Below are positions 34,988-45,358 of a stretch of 64,000 nucleotides of DNA, one piece after another; position 1 is the first letter of the stretch, and each line of letters opens with the position of its first letter. Made by a program: the position numbers and the translations under genes. The notes below the pieces were generated by a model, which did no database searches, was not told where the DNA came from, and saw only the letters and a list, made by a program, of their open reading frames with translations. The stretch lies in assembly GCF_001753245.1 (NCBI RefSeq), contig NZ_CP017415.1:896501-960500 (forward strand). Reading direction: 5' to 3'. Source of the stretch: Acidihalobacter yilgarnensis (GTDB lineage Bacteria > Pseudomonadota > Gammaproteobacteria > DSM-5130 > Acidihalobacteraceae).

Positions 34988-36340
34988 TTAGTCTTGATGT
35001 ATATTATGACGTTTCAGCAGATCGTAGAGAGTGGGTCTCGATACCCCTAATAAATCCGCGGCGCGGGTGAGATTTCCTTCCGAAATGGCAAGTATGCGCT
35101 CAAGGGCTTCGTGTTCTGCTGAAAAACGGATTTCTTTAAGTGTAGGCAGCATACCGCTGGCGGGTTTTGAAAGACCCAGGTCTTGACTGCTGACCATTTT
35201 TCCCTCGGCCATGATGACCGCTCGATTTATGCGATTTTCGAGTTCTCGGACATTACCTGGCCATGGGTAGGTTTCAATGGCTAGTATGGCATCTGACGTA
35301 AAGCCTCTCATTGAGCGCGCATGTTTGAGCGACGCCTGCCGCAAAATAGATTGAGCTATGGGTATCGAATCACCGTTCCGTTCCCGCAACGGGGGAACGT
35401 CGATCGTGATTTCACTGATGCGGTAGTAGAGATCTTCTCTGAACAGGCCATCCTTGATACGTTCTTGAAGGTTTTGATGCGTAGCACATAAAATTCTTGT
35501 GTTAATGGGGATTTCAGTTCGGCCGCCAATTCGCTCGATGACTCGTTCTTGCAAAAAACGCAACATTTTGGCTTGAAGTTCCACGGGCATATCACCAATT
35601 TCGTCGAGAAACAGCGTACCCTCGTGGGCACTTTCAATTTTTCCTGGTGTTTGTTTTACTGCGCCGGTGAAAGCCCCTTTTTCATGACCAAATAATTCGC
35701 TTTCGAGTAAATTGTCAGGGATGGATGCACAATTTATGGCAACGAATTTTCCATGCTTATGCGTGCTAAGTTCATGTAGTGACCTGGCTATAACCTCTTT
35801 ACCAGTTCCAGTTTCGCCAATAATTAACGTGGTTGCCTGAGTGGGGCCAACTTTTTCGATAAGGCGTACAATACCTAGCATGCTTTGGCTGCTAGCGATT
35901 AAGCCGGCCAAAGCTGATTTTGAAGATTGGCTTAGCGATTTGTATTCGTGCTCCAGCGACCAGATGTGCTGTGCGCGATCAATAATGATATTTAAAATGT
36001 CGATGTCGAGCGGTTTTTGATAAAAATCCCAAGCACCCAATCCGATTGCACGCACGGCACTTGTTTGGTCCCCATTTCCCGTGACGACTATCACCTTTGT
36101 ATCCGGTGCATATGCCAATATTTCCTGCAGGGTTGCTATGCCTTCTTCGATTCCATTGGCATCAGGTGGTAAGCCGAGATCCTGTAGGACCACAGAAGGG
36201 TGATGTAACCTGATTTGCGTGAGGGCGGATTGACGGGTATCGGCGAAATGCGGTGCATATTTTTCAAGCGACCAGCGTAGCTGACGCATCAGGCCCGGGT
36301 CGTCTTCAACTACTAATAAGCCCTGTGAATCTGGATTCAT
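34988..36340 (-). CDS. prsR: PEP-CTERM sigma-54-dependent response regulator PrsR
   Basis: A 450-residue NtrC-class activator. The receiver domain (about 8-125) contains LLVVEDD and the likely phosphoacceptor in VVLQDLGLPP. The AAA+ domain has Walker A GETGTGKE and the sigma-54 contact GAFTGA. The Fis-type HTH at the end reads LTRAADLLGVSRPTLYDLL. The ATG overlaps the prsK stop (ATGA), so the two are coupled. PrsR-type proteins activate PEP-CTERM structural genes. The sigma-54 promoter at 28339 is a likely target. Confidence 0.93.
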   Translation of the reverse strand: MNPDSQGLLVVEDDPGLMRQLRWSLEKYAPHFADTRQSALTQIRLHHPSVVLQDLGLPPDANGIEEGIATLQEILAYAPDTKVIVVTGNGDQTSAVRAIGLGAWDFYQKPLDIDILNIIIDRAQHIWSLEHEYKSLSQSSKSALAGLIASSQSMLGIVRLIEKVGPTQATTLIIGETGTGKEVIARSLHELSTHKHGKFVAINCASIPDNLLESELFGHEKGAFTGAVKQTPGKIESAHEGTLFLDEIGDMPVELQAKMLRFLQERVIERIGGRTEIPINTRILCATHQNLQERIKDGLFREDLYYRISEITIDVPPLRERNGDSIPIAQSILRQASLKHARSMRGFTSDAILAIETYPWPGNVRELENRINRAVIMAEGKMVSSQDLGLSKPASGMLPTLKEIRFSAEHEALERILAISEGNLTRAADLLGVSRPTLYDLLKRHNIHQD

Positions 36341-38444
36341 GAGTTCGTTTCGGCTTCTAGTGAATCGTCTGAGATGGGTGTGGTGAGGAACCATAGGCGA
36401 AATTTTGTACCGACACCTGGATCACTTTCAACTTCAACATCGCCACCATGTAGCCTAGCAAACGTGCGTGCCTGATAGGCACCAATACCCATACCACGTG
36501 ATGATTTTGTTGAATCGAAAGGGGTAAAAAGCCGATTGCGGATAAAATCCTGGGTCATTCCACAGCCGGTATCGCTGACATCTATCATGATGTAGGGTGC
36601 CTGGACCGTGATGTGAATTTCAATGGTGTCGTCATTTGTACATGCATCCTGTGCATTGCGTATGAGATGTAGTAACACCATTGCGAATGCGTGATTGTCG
36701 ATGACGATCTCCATGTTCGAAGTGTGCGCATCGATTTTGAGCGTTGGACACGGTAGCCTGTCATGACTGGTTGAGATGGCATTTTCTATCAGCTTTCCAA
36801 TTTTAAATTTAGCTTTTCGTCTGGATTCTTTTCCATCTTGAAGTTGATTGAGTATATGTGACATCCGCTGAACTGAATCGTCGATTGTTGCGATCATATC
36901 GTCAACAAAAACTGGGTTGTGTTTATGCCTATTGGCATTCTGAACCAGTAGGGATTGTTGTGCGATAAGGTTTTTGAGGTCGTGCATCAGAAACGTGCTG
37001 AGTTGGTTGAATGTTTGGAATTGCCGTGCTTGTGACAATGACTGCGAAATTTCATATTGCGCAAGGTATGCGGCAATTTGCTGTGCCGCAGTTTTAAGAA
37101 GGTCTAGATCTTCCCAACTTAAGTTATGGGGCGCACGCGATTCGGTAAGGATGACGAATGATATGAGTTTGGATTCATGCGATAAGGGTATGATTAGCCA
37201 CCATTGGTTGAGCGATATCAACCATTCCGGGTAGTGATTTCTCGAATCGCTTGGATTGTTATCATTCCTCGAGTCTATGATCCAGTTATGCTCAGTTAGT
37301 AGTTTAACAAGTGGGCTTTCGGGTGATGTGTGTGTATTCTCTGGTAATGGAAAGTTCCAGTTTGATATGGGCTTGAAATATTTTTCCTGATCTTGTTTTG
37401 CCCATATGGCCCCGCCCGGACTATCGACGATTTCGGCTAGTGCCTTGATCGCTTTTTCATAGGGTGATGAAAGGTCATCGATCCGGTAGAGTCGGTTTAT
37501 TAATCGATACCATTCGACTCTGTAGTCATATTGATAAGTGAAGAAATTTTTTACAAGAAAGACGCGAGCGGTCGCCCTCATTTTTCCAGACGAAAGCAAT
37601 ATAAGAAGTGCAATAAGTGACGCCGAAATGAAAAGAATAAGCCAAAATTTTCCCCATGTGCCCCCCAGTAACGTATGTAATAGCCACCTGCCGAAATCGT
37701 AATGAGGTATGTGCCTACGCTGAGGAGTGTCGCTGTACGAAATGCGGCCTGGCGTGAGATGAGGAAATTTCTGGTCCATTGCGGATTTCTGGTAGTGGCA
37801 ATCATCAGCATGGGGGCGGCCATGGCGACTACGGCTCCTCTGGCATCCCAAAATGCAGCACTTATTCTGTGATAGAGGAGCGCCTCCGAATATAAAAATA
37901 TGTCATATCCGACTTGGATGCCAATCCCAATACATAAATATTTCAATGCCCAACGCCGTTCTGGGGCTATATTGCGACACACTTGTTCAAGTAGCGCCAG
38001 TTCGATGATGGAGATGACCAAGCCACCTGAAATTAGGTTATTCGGCAGCGTTGTAGTGATGTCTGATAATCCGCTGGGTATGCTCAGGGATGGCACAAAT
38101 ACATATGAAATCCATGCAATGGGCGCAAGTGCAGCTATGTAGGGCAGGATGGCAATCCAATTGTGTCTATCGTCAGTTCGTTGCAAAAGCGTCGATAGTA
38201 AATACAACCATCCACCATCACGGATCGCTTCGCTGATGATGACGGCGGGCCATGGTAAAAAAGTGGGGTAGATGGACCACAATGCAGCGGTAGCCAGCCA
38301 GAGGATATTCAATGCGCAGGCTGCAATCAGTGCGATCCCGAGTGATTGACGACCCCAATTGAAAATCTGGAAGGTGAGCAAGCCTAGGAATGCAATGGTT
38401 CCTATGCCGTAGCTTGTCGCCATGATCCAGTTAGATGTATGCAT
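36337..38444 (-). pseudogene. prsK: PEP-CTERM histidine kinase PrsK, frameshifted
   Basis: Two overlapping frames give one PrsK-like kinase of about 700 residues. The first (38444 to about 37660) encodes seven to eight membrane helices, ending in SAGGYYIRYWG. The second continues with GTWGKFWLILFISASLI, a GAF-like section, the H-box FLMHDLKNLIAQ, the N-box LIRNAQDAC, DTGCGM and SSRGMGIGAYQAR. The phase changes at a run of six C (37661-37666 on the plus strand). A seventh base would restore one frame. This could be a recent mutation, a phase-variable tract or a sequencing error. The kinase would sense an unknown signal and phosphorylate PrsR. Confidence 0.85.
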
Positions 38445-38512
38445 TAGTGCCTTTTATTCGAGTTTTGCATTTGCAATGGTGCCGTGTGTGATCCGAGCTA
38501 TCTGGCTGGGTG

Positions 38513-39919
38513 TTATCTTCCGCCTTTCCCTAGGAGGATGACTTCGACGGTTCCCAATAATATATAGAGATCGAGAATTAAGTTGGCATTTTTTGCGTAA
38601 TATAAATCGAATTGCAGTTTTTCAAGGGCGTCACGGTCATTGGCTCCATATGGATATGAGAGTTGTGCCCATCCTGTTACACCAGGTCTTACTCGGTGCC
38701 TCAGATCGTAGTAATTGATTTCTTTGCGGAGGTTTTCAACAAACTCAGGACGTTCCGGGCGGGGGCCGACGAGGCTCATGTGACCTAGAAATATATTGAA
38801 AAGTTGAGGCAGTTCATCTATGCGGTATTTTCGGATGAATGCACCTACACGCGTGACGCGGTTGTCATTAGTGTTGGCCCAGCGAGCCTTGCCATCGGCT
38901 TCTGCATCCGGCCGCATACTGCGTAATTTTAAGATCTGAAACAGTTTTCCCTTGTAACCGACGCGTATCTGCTTGTACAGCACTGGCTTATTGAAGCCAT
39001 CTTCGATCCAGATGGCGAGGATGGCGGCTAACATGATTGGCCATGATAACGCCAAGATGGCGAGTGATAGCACTAGGTCGAAAGCACGCTTGATGACTTG
39101 TTTCCCGCGGCTTTGCTCGAAGCCATCTGAGAAAACAATCCAGGTTGGATTCATCAAGTCGGTTTGCAATTTCCCCATATATCGCTCGTAAAATGTTACT
39201 GCATTGGAAATTCGGACGCCTTCAAGCTTGAGTTTGAGCAGGTCGTCTACGGGTAGCGATAGGCGACGTTCATCGGGGACGACAATGATTTCTTCAACTT
39301 TGTTGGCGTGCGCAATTTTTGCAATGCTGTCGCCAGCCAGTGGAATTACGATTTCATTGGTCACTTGTATCGTTTCGTCGGTTGCAGGTATGCAGCCAAT
39401 GATTCTGAATAGTCGCCGATCTGATTTGCGTTGCATGCGTTCCAGAAGGCTGCTTGCATTCTTGCCGGCTCCGTAGAGGAGGACGCGCCGCTTGAAGGCT
39501 TCTTGGTCGAGCGCGGAAATGAAGAGGATATGCGTGCTAGCGATGCCAGCAAATGAAATCAGCCCCGCCAGGGCCATGATTCCTCGGCCTATGTATAAGG
39601 AAGGGAAGATGTAATAAATGACGGATAGCATCACTGCGGCCAGTCCGACAGCCACCAGTACTTGTAAAATGATTTGGTCGACAGTGCCTCTGATCTGATG
39701 TCGGTATAGGCCTATTGCGAAAAGACAAAGTGTCATGCCGAGGGCGAAAATAAGCGAATGCATGAATAGTCCGTGCACCATGGCATGCAGGCGTTCGGAT
39801 CCGTGCATTCTTATCCAGGTGGCTAGATAGACTGAGCCAAAGGCGATGCTTGCCTGAAGTGCAACGAGGATTGCGATCCCCTTGGATAGGTGATTGCCGA
39901 AATTCTTTGTGGCTAGCAT
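38513..39919 (-). CDS. Undecaprenyl-phosphate sugar phosphotransferase, PEP-CTERM-associated
   Basis: A 468-residue polyprenyl glycosylphosphotransferase that would put the first sugar phosphate on the lipid carrier for exopolysaccharide. Four or five helices occupy the first 120 residues, followed by a nucleotide-binding-like part (VLLYGAGKNASSLLERM). The catalytic sugar-transferase domain has KRAFDLVLSLAILALSWP, LYKQIRVGYKGK, and RPERPEFVENL. This domain order is typical of the sugar transferases that accompany PrsK/PrsR clusters. It is 68 bases upstream of prsK on the same strand. Confidence 0.88.
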   Translation of the reverse strand: MLATKNFGNHLSKGIAILVALQASIAFGSVYLATWIRMHGSERLHAMVHGLFMHSLIFALGMTLCLFAIGLYRHQIRGTVDQIILQVLVAVGLAAVMLSVIYYIFPSLYIGRGIMALAGLISFAGIASTHILFISALDQEAFKRRVLLYGAGKNASSLLERMQRKSDRRLFRIIGCIPATDETIQVTNEIVIPLAGDSIAKIAHANKVEEIIVVPDERRLSLPVDDLLKLKLEGVRISNAVTFYERYMGKLQTDLMNPTWIVFSDGFEQSRGKQVIKRAFDLVLSLAILALSWPIMLAAILAIWIEDGFNKPVLYKQIRVGYKGKLFQILKLRSMRPDAEADGKARWANTNDNRVTRVGAFIRKYRIDELPQLFNIFLGHMSLVGPRPERPEFVENLRKEINYYDLRHRVRPGVTGWAQLSYPYGANDRDALEKLQFDLYYAKNANLILDLYILLGTVEVILLGKGGR

Positions 39920-40680
39920 TAATATGACCTGATGTTTGGTGGCGGTTTATAGCGGCCGAAGTTCTACCGACGTTGCGAAATTCGAGGCTTGTTGCCGGTT
40001 GACCATTAATTGGGAAGTTGTGCCGGTAGGTATCCATGTTTGAGATGGCATGTAACTGACTGGCATGTTGCCGTATCCGATAGCGAATGCGGACGTGTTC
40101 TGGCGTGACCGCAATACTATCCACAATCCATTTGTTCGACTGTATGGACGTACGCGTGCGCGGCAAATGAATGCTGGAGAGTGAGTGGTCGTAGGCCAGA
40201 TCTGTGGCACGCGAAGGAATTTCCCGAGGGGTAGTGAGCGCCGGGTCAACTGATGACATCAGCGTTGCCGGCTTTTCGGCCATGCCGCGTATTGCTGCTG
40301 ATGGCTGTTGCTTGCCTATTGCCACCCAAGATTAGCCCTCCCCGATGACATGTCGATGTGTGTGGGTCCTGGTCCACTGCCAGTGATCGCGATTCTGCAG
40401 GCTGTGCGGGTGCCATGTCTGGGCCACCCGTGGTCGAGGACCTGGCGTCGCCGGTGGGGCAAGCGCTGCAGGCTCGCTTGAGACGCCATTTTCGACTGGA
40501 AAGCTCACCGCCCTGAGCGGACGCTACGCCAGAGATCCGCGACACGCGAGGCGTCAAGCAGTCTTCAGCATTGCATCTCCTTCGGGACGGCGTGCAATCG
40601 GTACGCGCCTTAGGGAGAGCCCGCTACCCTAGCCCAAGTAAAGCGCACTGATGGTTAGGTTGTCCAGTGCACGCTAGCGC
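39920..40680. other. Gap without an assigned gene before the sugar transferase
   Basis: About 760 bases. On the minus strand a frame starting at a GTG at 40325 stays open to 39537 and has some protein-like character (for example SNKWIVDSIAVTPEHVRIRY), but it runs 380 bases into the sugar transferase gene, so it is at best partly real. Another minus frame ends at 39947 with SVELRPL. TGGCAC (minus strand, 40415-40410) with GC ten bases after the GG is a weak sigma-54-like element. Nothing here is recognised as a known gene. Confidence 0.4.
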
Positions 40681-43494
40681 TTACCCAGTATTGCGCTGAC
40701 CGGTGGCGATGGCGTTGATGGTGCGTAGTAACGGATTGAGCCAGCGCGTGCGCGCGTCCGTCTCTTGGGTTTCGTCACGCACTCGCTTGAGCAGCGTGAT
40801 TTGGATGTGATTGAGGGGGTCGAGGTAGGGATCGCGTCGGGTCAGCGATAGCGCCAGCGTTGGATTCTCCGCCAGCAGATTATCGTTGTCGATGACGAGC
40901 AGTATCTCATTGACTGTACAGATATATTCCTCGTGGATCTGGTCATAGATTACCTGCGACTGCTCGCGGTGCTGGCTGAGCGCGATGTATTCCTGGGCAA
41001 TACGCATATCGGCCTTGTAGAGCGACATTTGGGTATTGGACAGTAGCGAGCGGAAGAATGGCCATTCGGCATACATGCGGCGTAGGCAGGTCAGGCGCTC
41101 CGGGTCTTCGCCTCGCCAGCGTTTCAGGGCTGAGCCGATGCCGTACCAGGCCGGGATGGTGTGGCGAGATTGCGCCCAGCCGAAGACCCAGGGGATGGCG
41201 CGGATCGAACGCTTGCTGCGGTCGCCCTGGCTGCGATGCGAGGGGCGGGAGCCGATATTGAGCTGGCCGATCTCGCTGACGGGAGTGACTTCGTAGAAGT
41301 AATCGAGCAGGCCCGGTGTCCGGTCGATCAGATCGCGATAGGCCTCTTCGCCGAATTCGCCGAGGGCGGCGGCCACCTCCAGATAAGGCGGGCGGTCCTC
41401 GGCGACTTCCTGGATCAAACTAAGGCTGGCTTTCATCAAGCCGGTGCAGCCCATGGTCAGTTCGTAGATCGCGGTTTCGGGGTTGCCGTATCGGTAGTAC
41501 AGCACCTCGCCTTGTTCGGTGAATTTGATCTGCCCCTGCACGGTGCCGGGAGGTTGCGCCATGATGGACTCATGGGTCGGGCCGCCCCCGCGACCGACGG
41601 TACCGCCGCGGCCATGGAACAGTCGGCAGCGTACTTGGTGACGCTGGGTGATCGCGAGGATCTTCTTCTGTGCCGCATAAAGCCCCCAGGTGGAGGCGAG
41701 GATGCCGCCGTCCTTGCAGGAGTCGGAATAGCCGAGCATGATTTCTTGGATGTTGCCCGAGGCTTGCAGCATATCGCGGTAAACCGGGATATCGAAGAGT
41801 TGTGAAAGAACGGCTTCGGTCTGCTCCAGATCCTCGATGGTCTCAAACAAGGGGGAAACGCGCAGATGGCAGAATCGCTCCCGTCCACCCGGGCCGCAAA
41901 GCCCGGCAAGACGTGCGAGGAATAGCACCTCCAGAACGTGGCTTGCCGTATGGGTCATCGAAATCACGTAGCTGCCGAACGCTTCACTGCCGGCTTCCTG
42001 GCGGAGCCGCGCGATGGTGTGCATCGTTTCCAGCGTTTCCTGGGCGCGCTCGTCCAGTGCCGTAGCGTTAACCGGAGGCAGTTCGGGTGCGGAGAGCCAT
42101 GCGGCGAGTTGTCGTTGACGTCCGGGTTCGTCGAGGGATGCATAGTCGCACCCGGAGAATATCTGGGTTGCGATTGCATGGACGGTATGGCTGTGTACGC
42201 TCGATTCTTGGCGCACGTCCAAGGCTAACAGGTGGAAGCCGAAGGTCTCGACCAGGCGGATCAGATCCTGCAGTTCGGCGTTGGCGATCAGATGGTCGCC
42301 ATGGCTGATCAGGGATTCACGGATCAGTTGCAGGTCGGCCAGTAGTTCTTCCGGGCCACCGTATGCGCCGGGTGCTACCGTGTGCCCTGCATTGGCGATG
42401 CGCTTGCGTACGGACTCGAGGTTGAGACGTAGCCGGTAGCGCATGGTGTAAAGCTTGCGCCGGTAGGGTTCGTGTCCGAAGCGGCGTCGGGTCTCGTTTT
42501 CGTAATCCTCGCCGCCAAGGGTGCGGTCCTGTTCCAGGCTTTCAAGAAAGGCAGCAGAAGGTTGGCACAACCGGCTGGAATGTATCAGGCGCTTGCTCAG
42601 GTCGACCAGTCGGCGGTGGTATTCCTCCAGGATTTCACGCATCTGCAGGCGCATCGCCAGAGCAGTGGTTTCCGGTTTGACGTTGGGGTTGCCATCGCGG
42701 TCCCCGCCGATCCATGAGCCGAAACTGATGAAACTGGGTATGCGTACAGCGTCCGGGCCGTAGCAACGGGTGACCGCCTGTTCCAGATAGCGGTAGGTAG
42801 TGGGCAGCGCATCGAACAGGCTCTCTCGGAAATAGTACAGGCCATTGCCGATCTCGTCGCGGACCTCGGGGCGTCGCGTACGGACCTCGTCGGTTCGCCA
42901 CAAGGTCAGTATTTCGGTGCGCAGGCGCTCCATGATTCGGTCGCGTTCGGTCTTGCCCCAGCGCCGCAGACTGAGGCGGTCGTTGGCGAGGAAGACGCGC
43001 CGTAAGGCTTCCATGATGGTGCGCCGCCGCGCCTCGGTGGGATGCGCGGTGATGACCGGGTTGTAGCACAGCCGATCAAGCAGTGCCTGCATTTGTACGG
43101 GCGTCACACCATGCTCGCGCATTTCCTCCACGGTTTGCGCGAACGAACCTTGCCAGAGCCGCAGGCCGCGGTCGATCTGCTGGCGCCGCCAGCGGTGAGC
43201 GAAGTCCTCTTCTGCGATATTGACCAAGCTGAAGTAGGTGCTGAAGGCACGAATGACCTCTTCGAGCGTGTCGCTGTCCAGGCGGCCGATGAAGGTCATC
43301 AGGCGCTCGCGCCGGACGGGGTCTTCCTCGCGTCGCAGACTGATGTAGCCCTTGCGCAAGGTTTCGACGGCGGCGTAGACGCGATGTCCGGCGTGTGTGC
43401 GCAGAACCTCACCGAGCAGCGCACCGAGAAGTTTCACACGGGCACGCAGAATCTTGTCGTAGGACCCCGAGGGGCTCACTGCTGTGTCTGGCAT
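40681..43494 (-). CDS. ppc: Phosphoenolpyruvate carboxylase
   Basis: Carboxylates PEP to oxaloacetate with bicarbonate to refill the TCA cycle. At about 937 residues it has the family's catalytic sections: VITAHPTEARRRTIMEALRR with the essential His, GYSDSCKDGGILAS, and FHGRGGTVGRGGGPTHESI with the catalytic loop. The last three residues are NTG, as conserved in PEP carboxylases. The ATG at 43494 is chosen. A TTG at 43557 is in frame but adds unrelated residues. It lies downstream of glgA on the same strand. After its stop, GCACTG and CAGTGC (minus strand) form a possible hairpin. Confidence 0.95.
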   Translation of the reverse strand: MPDTAVSPSGSYDKILRARVKLLGALLGEVLRTHAGHRVYAAVETLRKGYISLRREEDPVRRERLMTFIGRLDSDTLEEVIRAFSTYFSLVNIAEEDFAHRWRRQQIDRGLRLWQGSFAQTVEEMREHGVTPVQMQALLDRLCYNPVITAHPTEARRRTIMEALRRVFLANDRLSLRRWGKTERDRIMERLRTEILTLWRTDEVRTRRPEVRDEIGNGLYYFRESLFDALPTTYRYLEQAVTRCYGPDAVRIPSFISFGSWIGGDRDGNPNVKPETTALAMRLQMREILEEYHRRLVDLSKRLIHSSRLCQPSAAFLESLEQDRTLGGEDYENETRRRFGHEPYRRKLYTMRYRLRLNLESVRKRIANAGHTVAPGAYGGPEELLADLQLIRESLISHGDHLIANAELQDLIRLVETFGFHLLALDVRQESSVHSHTVHAIATQIFSGCDYASLDEPGRQRQLAAWLSAPELPPVNATALDERAQETLETMHTIARLRQEAGSEAFGSYVISMTHTASHVLEVLFLARLAGLCGPGGRERFCHLRVSPLFETIEDLEQTEAVLSQLFDIPVYRDMLQASGNIQEIMLGYSDSCKDGGILASTWGLYAAQKKILAITQRHQVRCRLFHGRGGTVGRGGGPTHESIMAQPPGTVQGQIKFTEQGEVLYYRYGNPETAIYELTMGCTGLMKASLSLIQEVAEDRPPYLEVAAALGEFGEEAYRDLIDRTPGLLDYFYEVTPVSEIGQLNIGSRPSHRSQGDRSKRSIRAIPWVFGWAQSRHTIPAWYGIGSALKRWRGEDPERLTCLRRMYAEWPFFRSLLSNTQMSLYKADMRIAQEYIALSQHREQSQVIYDQIHEEYICTVNEILLVIDNDNLLAENPTLALSLTRRDPYLDPLNHIQITLLKRVRDETQETDARTRWLNPLLRTINAIATGQRNTG

Positions 43495-43620
43495 GTCGGA
43501 TGGCTCATGGCGTCCGGGATCGTCTCGCAGGGCGGGATTGCCGTGCGCAGGACTCAACCGGGTGTGGGCGCGGAGGCCAGGATTATACGGATTTTACTGG
43601 TTTTGTTAAGCAGTTCATGG

Positions 43621-45062
43621 CTAGCTTATTGATTTATATAGTGTTGAATAAGCTTGCGCACTGCGTGTCCAGCTGAAATCCGACCGTGTGCCACTACGAA
43701 TCAGTATCTCCCAGTCGGGGGTGTTCCAGAGGACGAGTAGACGTTCCAGGCCTGCTCCAAGGGCCTCGGCGCTTGGCGCGTCGAACAGAAAGCCATTGGC
43801 GGTGCCGGCGGCGAGATGATCGGGTGTGGCATCGATGATGGTGTCGGCGAGGCCACCGGTACGGTGAGCCAGTGGCGGTGTGCCGTAGCGTAGGCTGTAC
43901 ATCTGATTCAGCCCGCAGGGTTCGAATCGCGAAGGCATCAGAAAGGCATCTGCGCCGGCCTCGATATGATGTGCCAATGTTTCGTCGTAACCGATACGGA
44001 CCGCGAGGCGATCGGGATAGCGCGTGGCCAGTGCACTCAGCGCGAGCTCGAAGCGTCGTTCGCCGCTACCGAGGATGACGGCGCGGGCGCGGCCTTGTGC
44101 CAGTAGCGGCTCGATCGCGGCGATGACGAGGTCGATGCCCTTTTGTTCCACCAGGCGTCCGATGAGTCCGAGCAGTGGGGGGCGTGCTCGGATTCGTTTA
44201 GATCGAGTGCCTCGCACAAACTCGCGCGGCATTGGCGTTTGGCAACCTCGTCGATTGGATCGAAGGGGGTTGGCAGATAGGTGTCGGTACGGGGATTCCA
44301 AGCGGTTTCATCGATACCGTTGATAATGCCGCTGAGTACATCGACGCGGTGGGTGAGCAGGCCTTCGAGCCCGTAACCGAAATCTGGCGTGAGAATCTCT
44401 TTGGCATAAGTCGGGCTGACGGTGGTAATGCGATCGGCGAAAACCAATCCGCCTTTGATAAAGGATAACTGGCCATAAAATTCAAGCCCATCGGGACGCC
44501 ACAGTGTCTGGGGTAGGTCGAGTTCGTGCAACGCCTCGGGAGGGAATAGGCCTTGATATGCGAGGTTATGGATGGTGAATACGGTGGCAGGGCGTTCGGC
44601 GCGCCCGTTCAATAGCGCCGGTGCAAGGCCTGTTTGCCAGTCGTTGCAGTGCAGTAGCTCGGGCCGCCAGCGCAGATCGGCCTCGCCCATGGCCAGCGCC
44701 GCGATCGCACGTCCGAAAAGCCCGAAGCGCAGGTGATTGTCCTGCCAGTCGCGCCCGTCGGGTGCGCGATAGGGATTGCCGGCGCGCTCGAAATACAGTG
44801 GAGCGTCCACCAGATAGACTGGCAGGCGGGTGCCGGGCAGAGTACCGGAAAGGAGTTGCCATTCGCTGGGTTTGCCATTGAGTGGCGGAGTACCTAGCGA
44901 TTTCCAGCGTCGTGCGCGTTTGATAGCCGGGTAGGCGGGGAGGACAAGGCGTACATCGTGCCCCAAGCCGGCAAGCGCCTGCGGCAGACTGCCGCTGACA
45001 TCGGCTAGCCCACCAGTCTTGATCAGGGGGTGGGCCTCACTGCTCGCAAAGAGTATTCGCAT
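43621..45062 (-). pseudogene. glgA: Glycogen synthase GlgA, frameshifted
   Basis: The ADP-glucose-dependent glycogen synthase is complete in content but split between two frames. The first piece starts MRILFASSEAHPLIKTGGLADVSG, with the KTGGL substrate motif. The second carries GLIGRLVEQKGIDLV and PSRFEPCGLNQMYSLRYG with the catalytic Glu and ends near residue 480. The phase changes at six G on the plus strand (44177-44182), where a seventh base would restore a single frame. It may be a true inactivation, a variable tract or an error. It is upstream of ppc and divergent from zwf. Confidence 0.85.
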
Positions 45063-45094
45063 ATGTCTTCTTGGGTATGAAAGGGTGGTGCTGC

Positions 45095-45113
45095 ACCGGC
45101 CGGACCGGCCGGT
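45095..45113. repeat. 19-bp inverted repeat in the glgA-zwf region
   Basis: ACCGGCCGG, one base, then CCGGCCGGT: perfect nine-base arms, 33 bases upstream of the glgA start. It could be an operator or the arm of a leader hairpin. Confidence 0.6.
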
Positions 45114-45129
45114 CAGCCCGGATCTGGCC

Positions 45130-45159
45130 GTCTATATTCCAGGCTGTCTATATTCGAGG
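45130..45159. repeat. Tandem 14-bp direct repeat with 16-bp period
   Basis: GTCTATATTCCAGG (45130-45143) and GTCTATATTCGAGG (45146-45159) differ at one base. Spaced one and a half helical turns apart between the divergent glgA and zwf genes, they look like paired binding sites for a regulator of sugar metabolism. Confidence 0.5.
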
Positions 45160-45358
45160 ATCGCTTTGTCTTTTGGATTGTCTGAGTATATGGAGGTCAG
45201 GGCAGATATGAGTATGCTCGGTTGTGTTCCCGTGTGAGGGCTGCGACCATTTGCCCCGATCTCGTGTGAAAGTGTGCCGGAACGTGATAGGCGTGGCGAG
45301 TGCCACGCAGTCATGTCCGGGCCGAAACCATCTCCCCCAGCCCCTGGAGGCTCTTTCG

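Noticed and set aside
39537-40325. 262-codon minus-strand frame before the sugar transferase
   Set aside because: Nearly half of it lies inside the sugar transferase gene in another phase. The upstream part has some coding character but no recognisable homology.
40401-40415. Second sigma-54 promoter on the minus strand before the sugar transferase
   Set aside because: The -24 part TGGCAC is perfect, but the -12 side matches only GC and the distance to the gene is nearly 500 bases.
43918-43930. GGTTCGAATCGC, similar to a tRNA T-arm
   Set aside because: It lies inside glgA coding sequence, and no acceptor stem or anticodon arm can be built around it.
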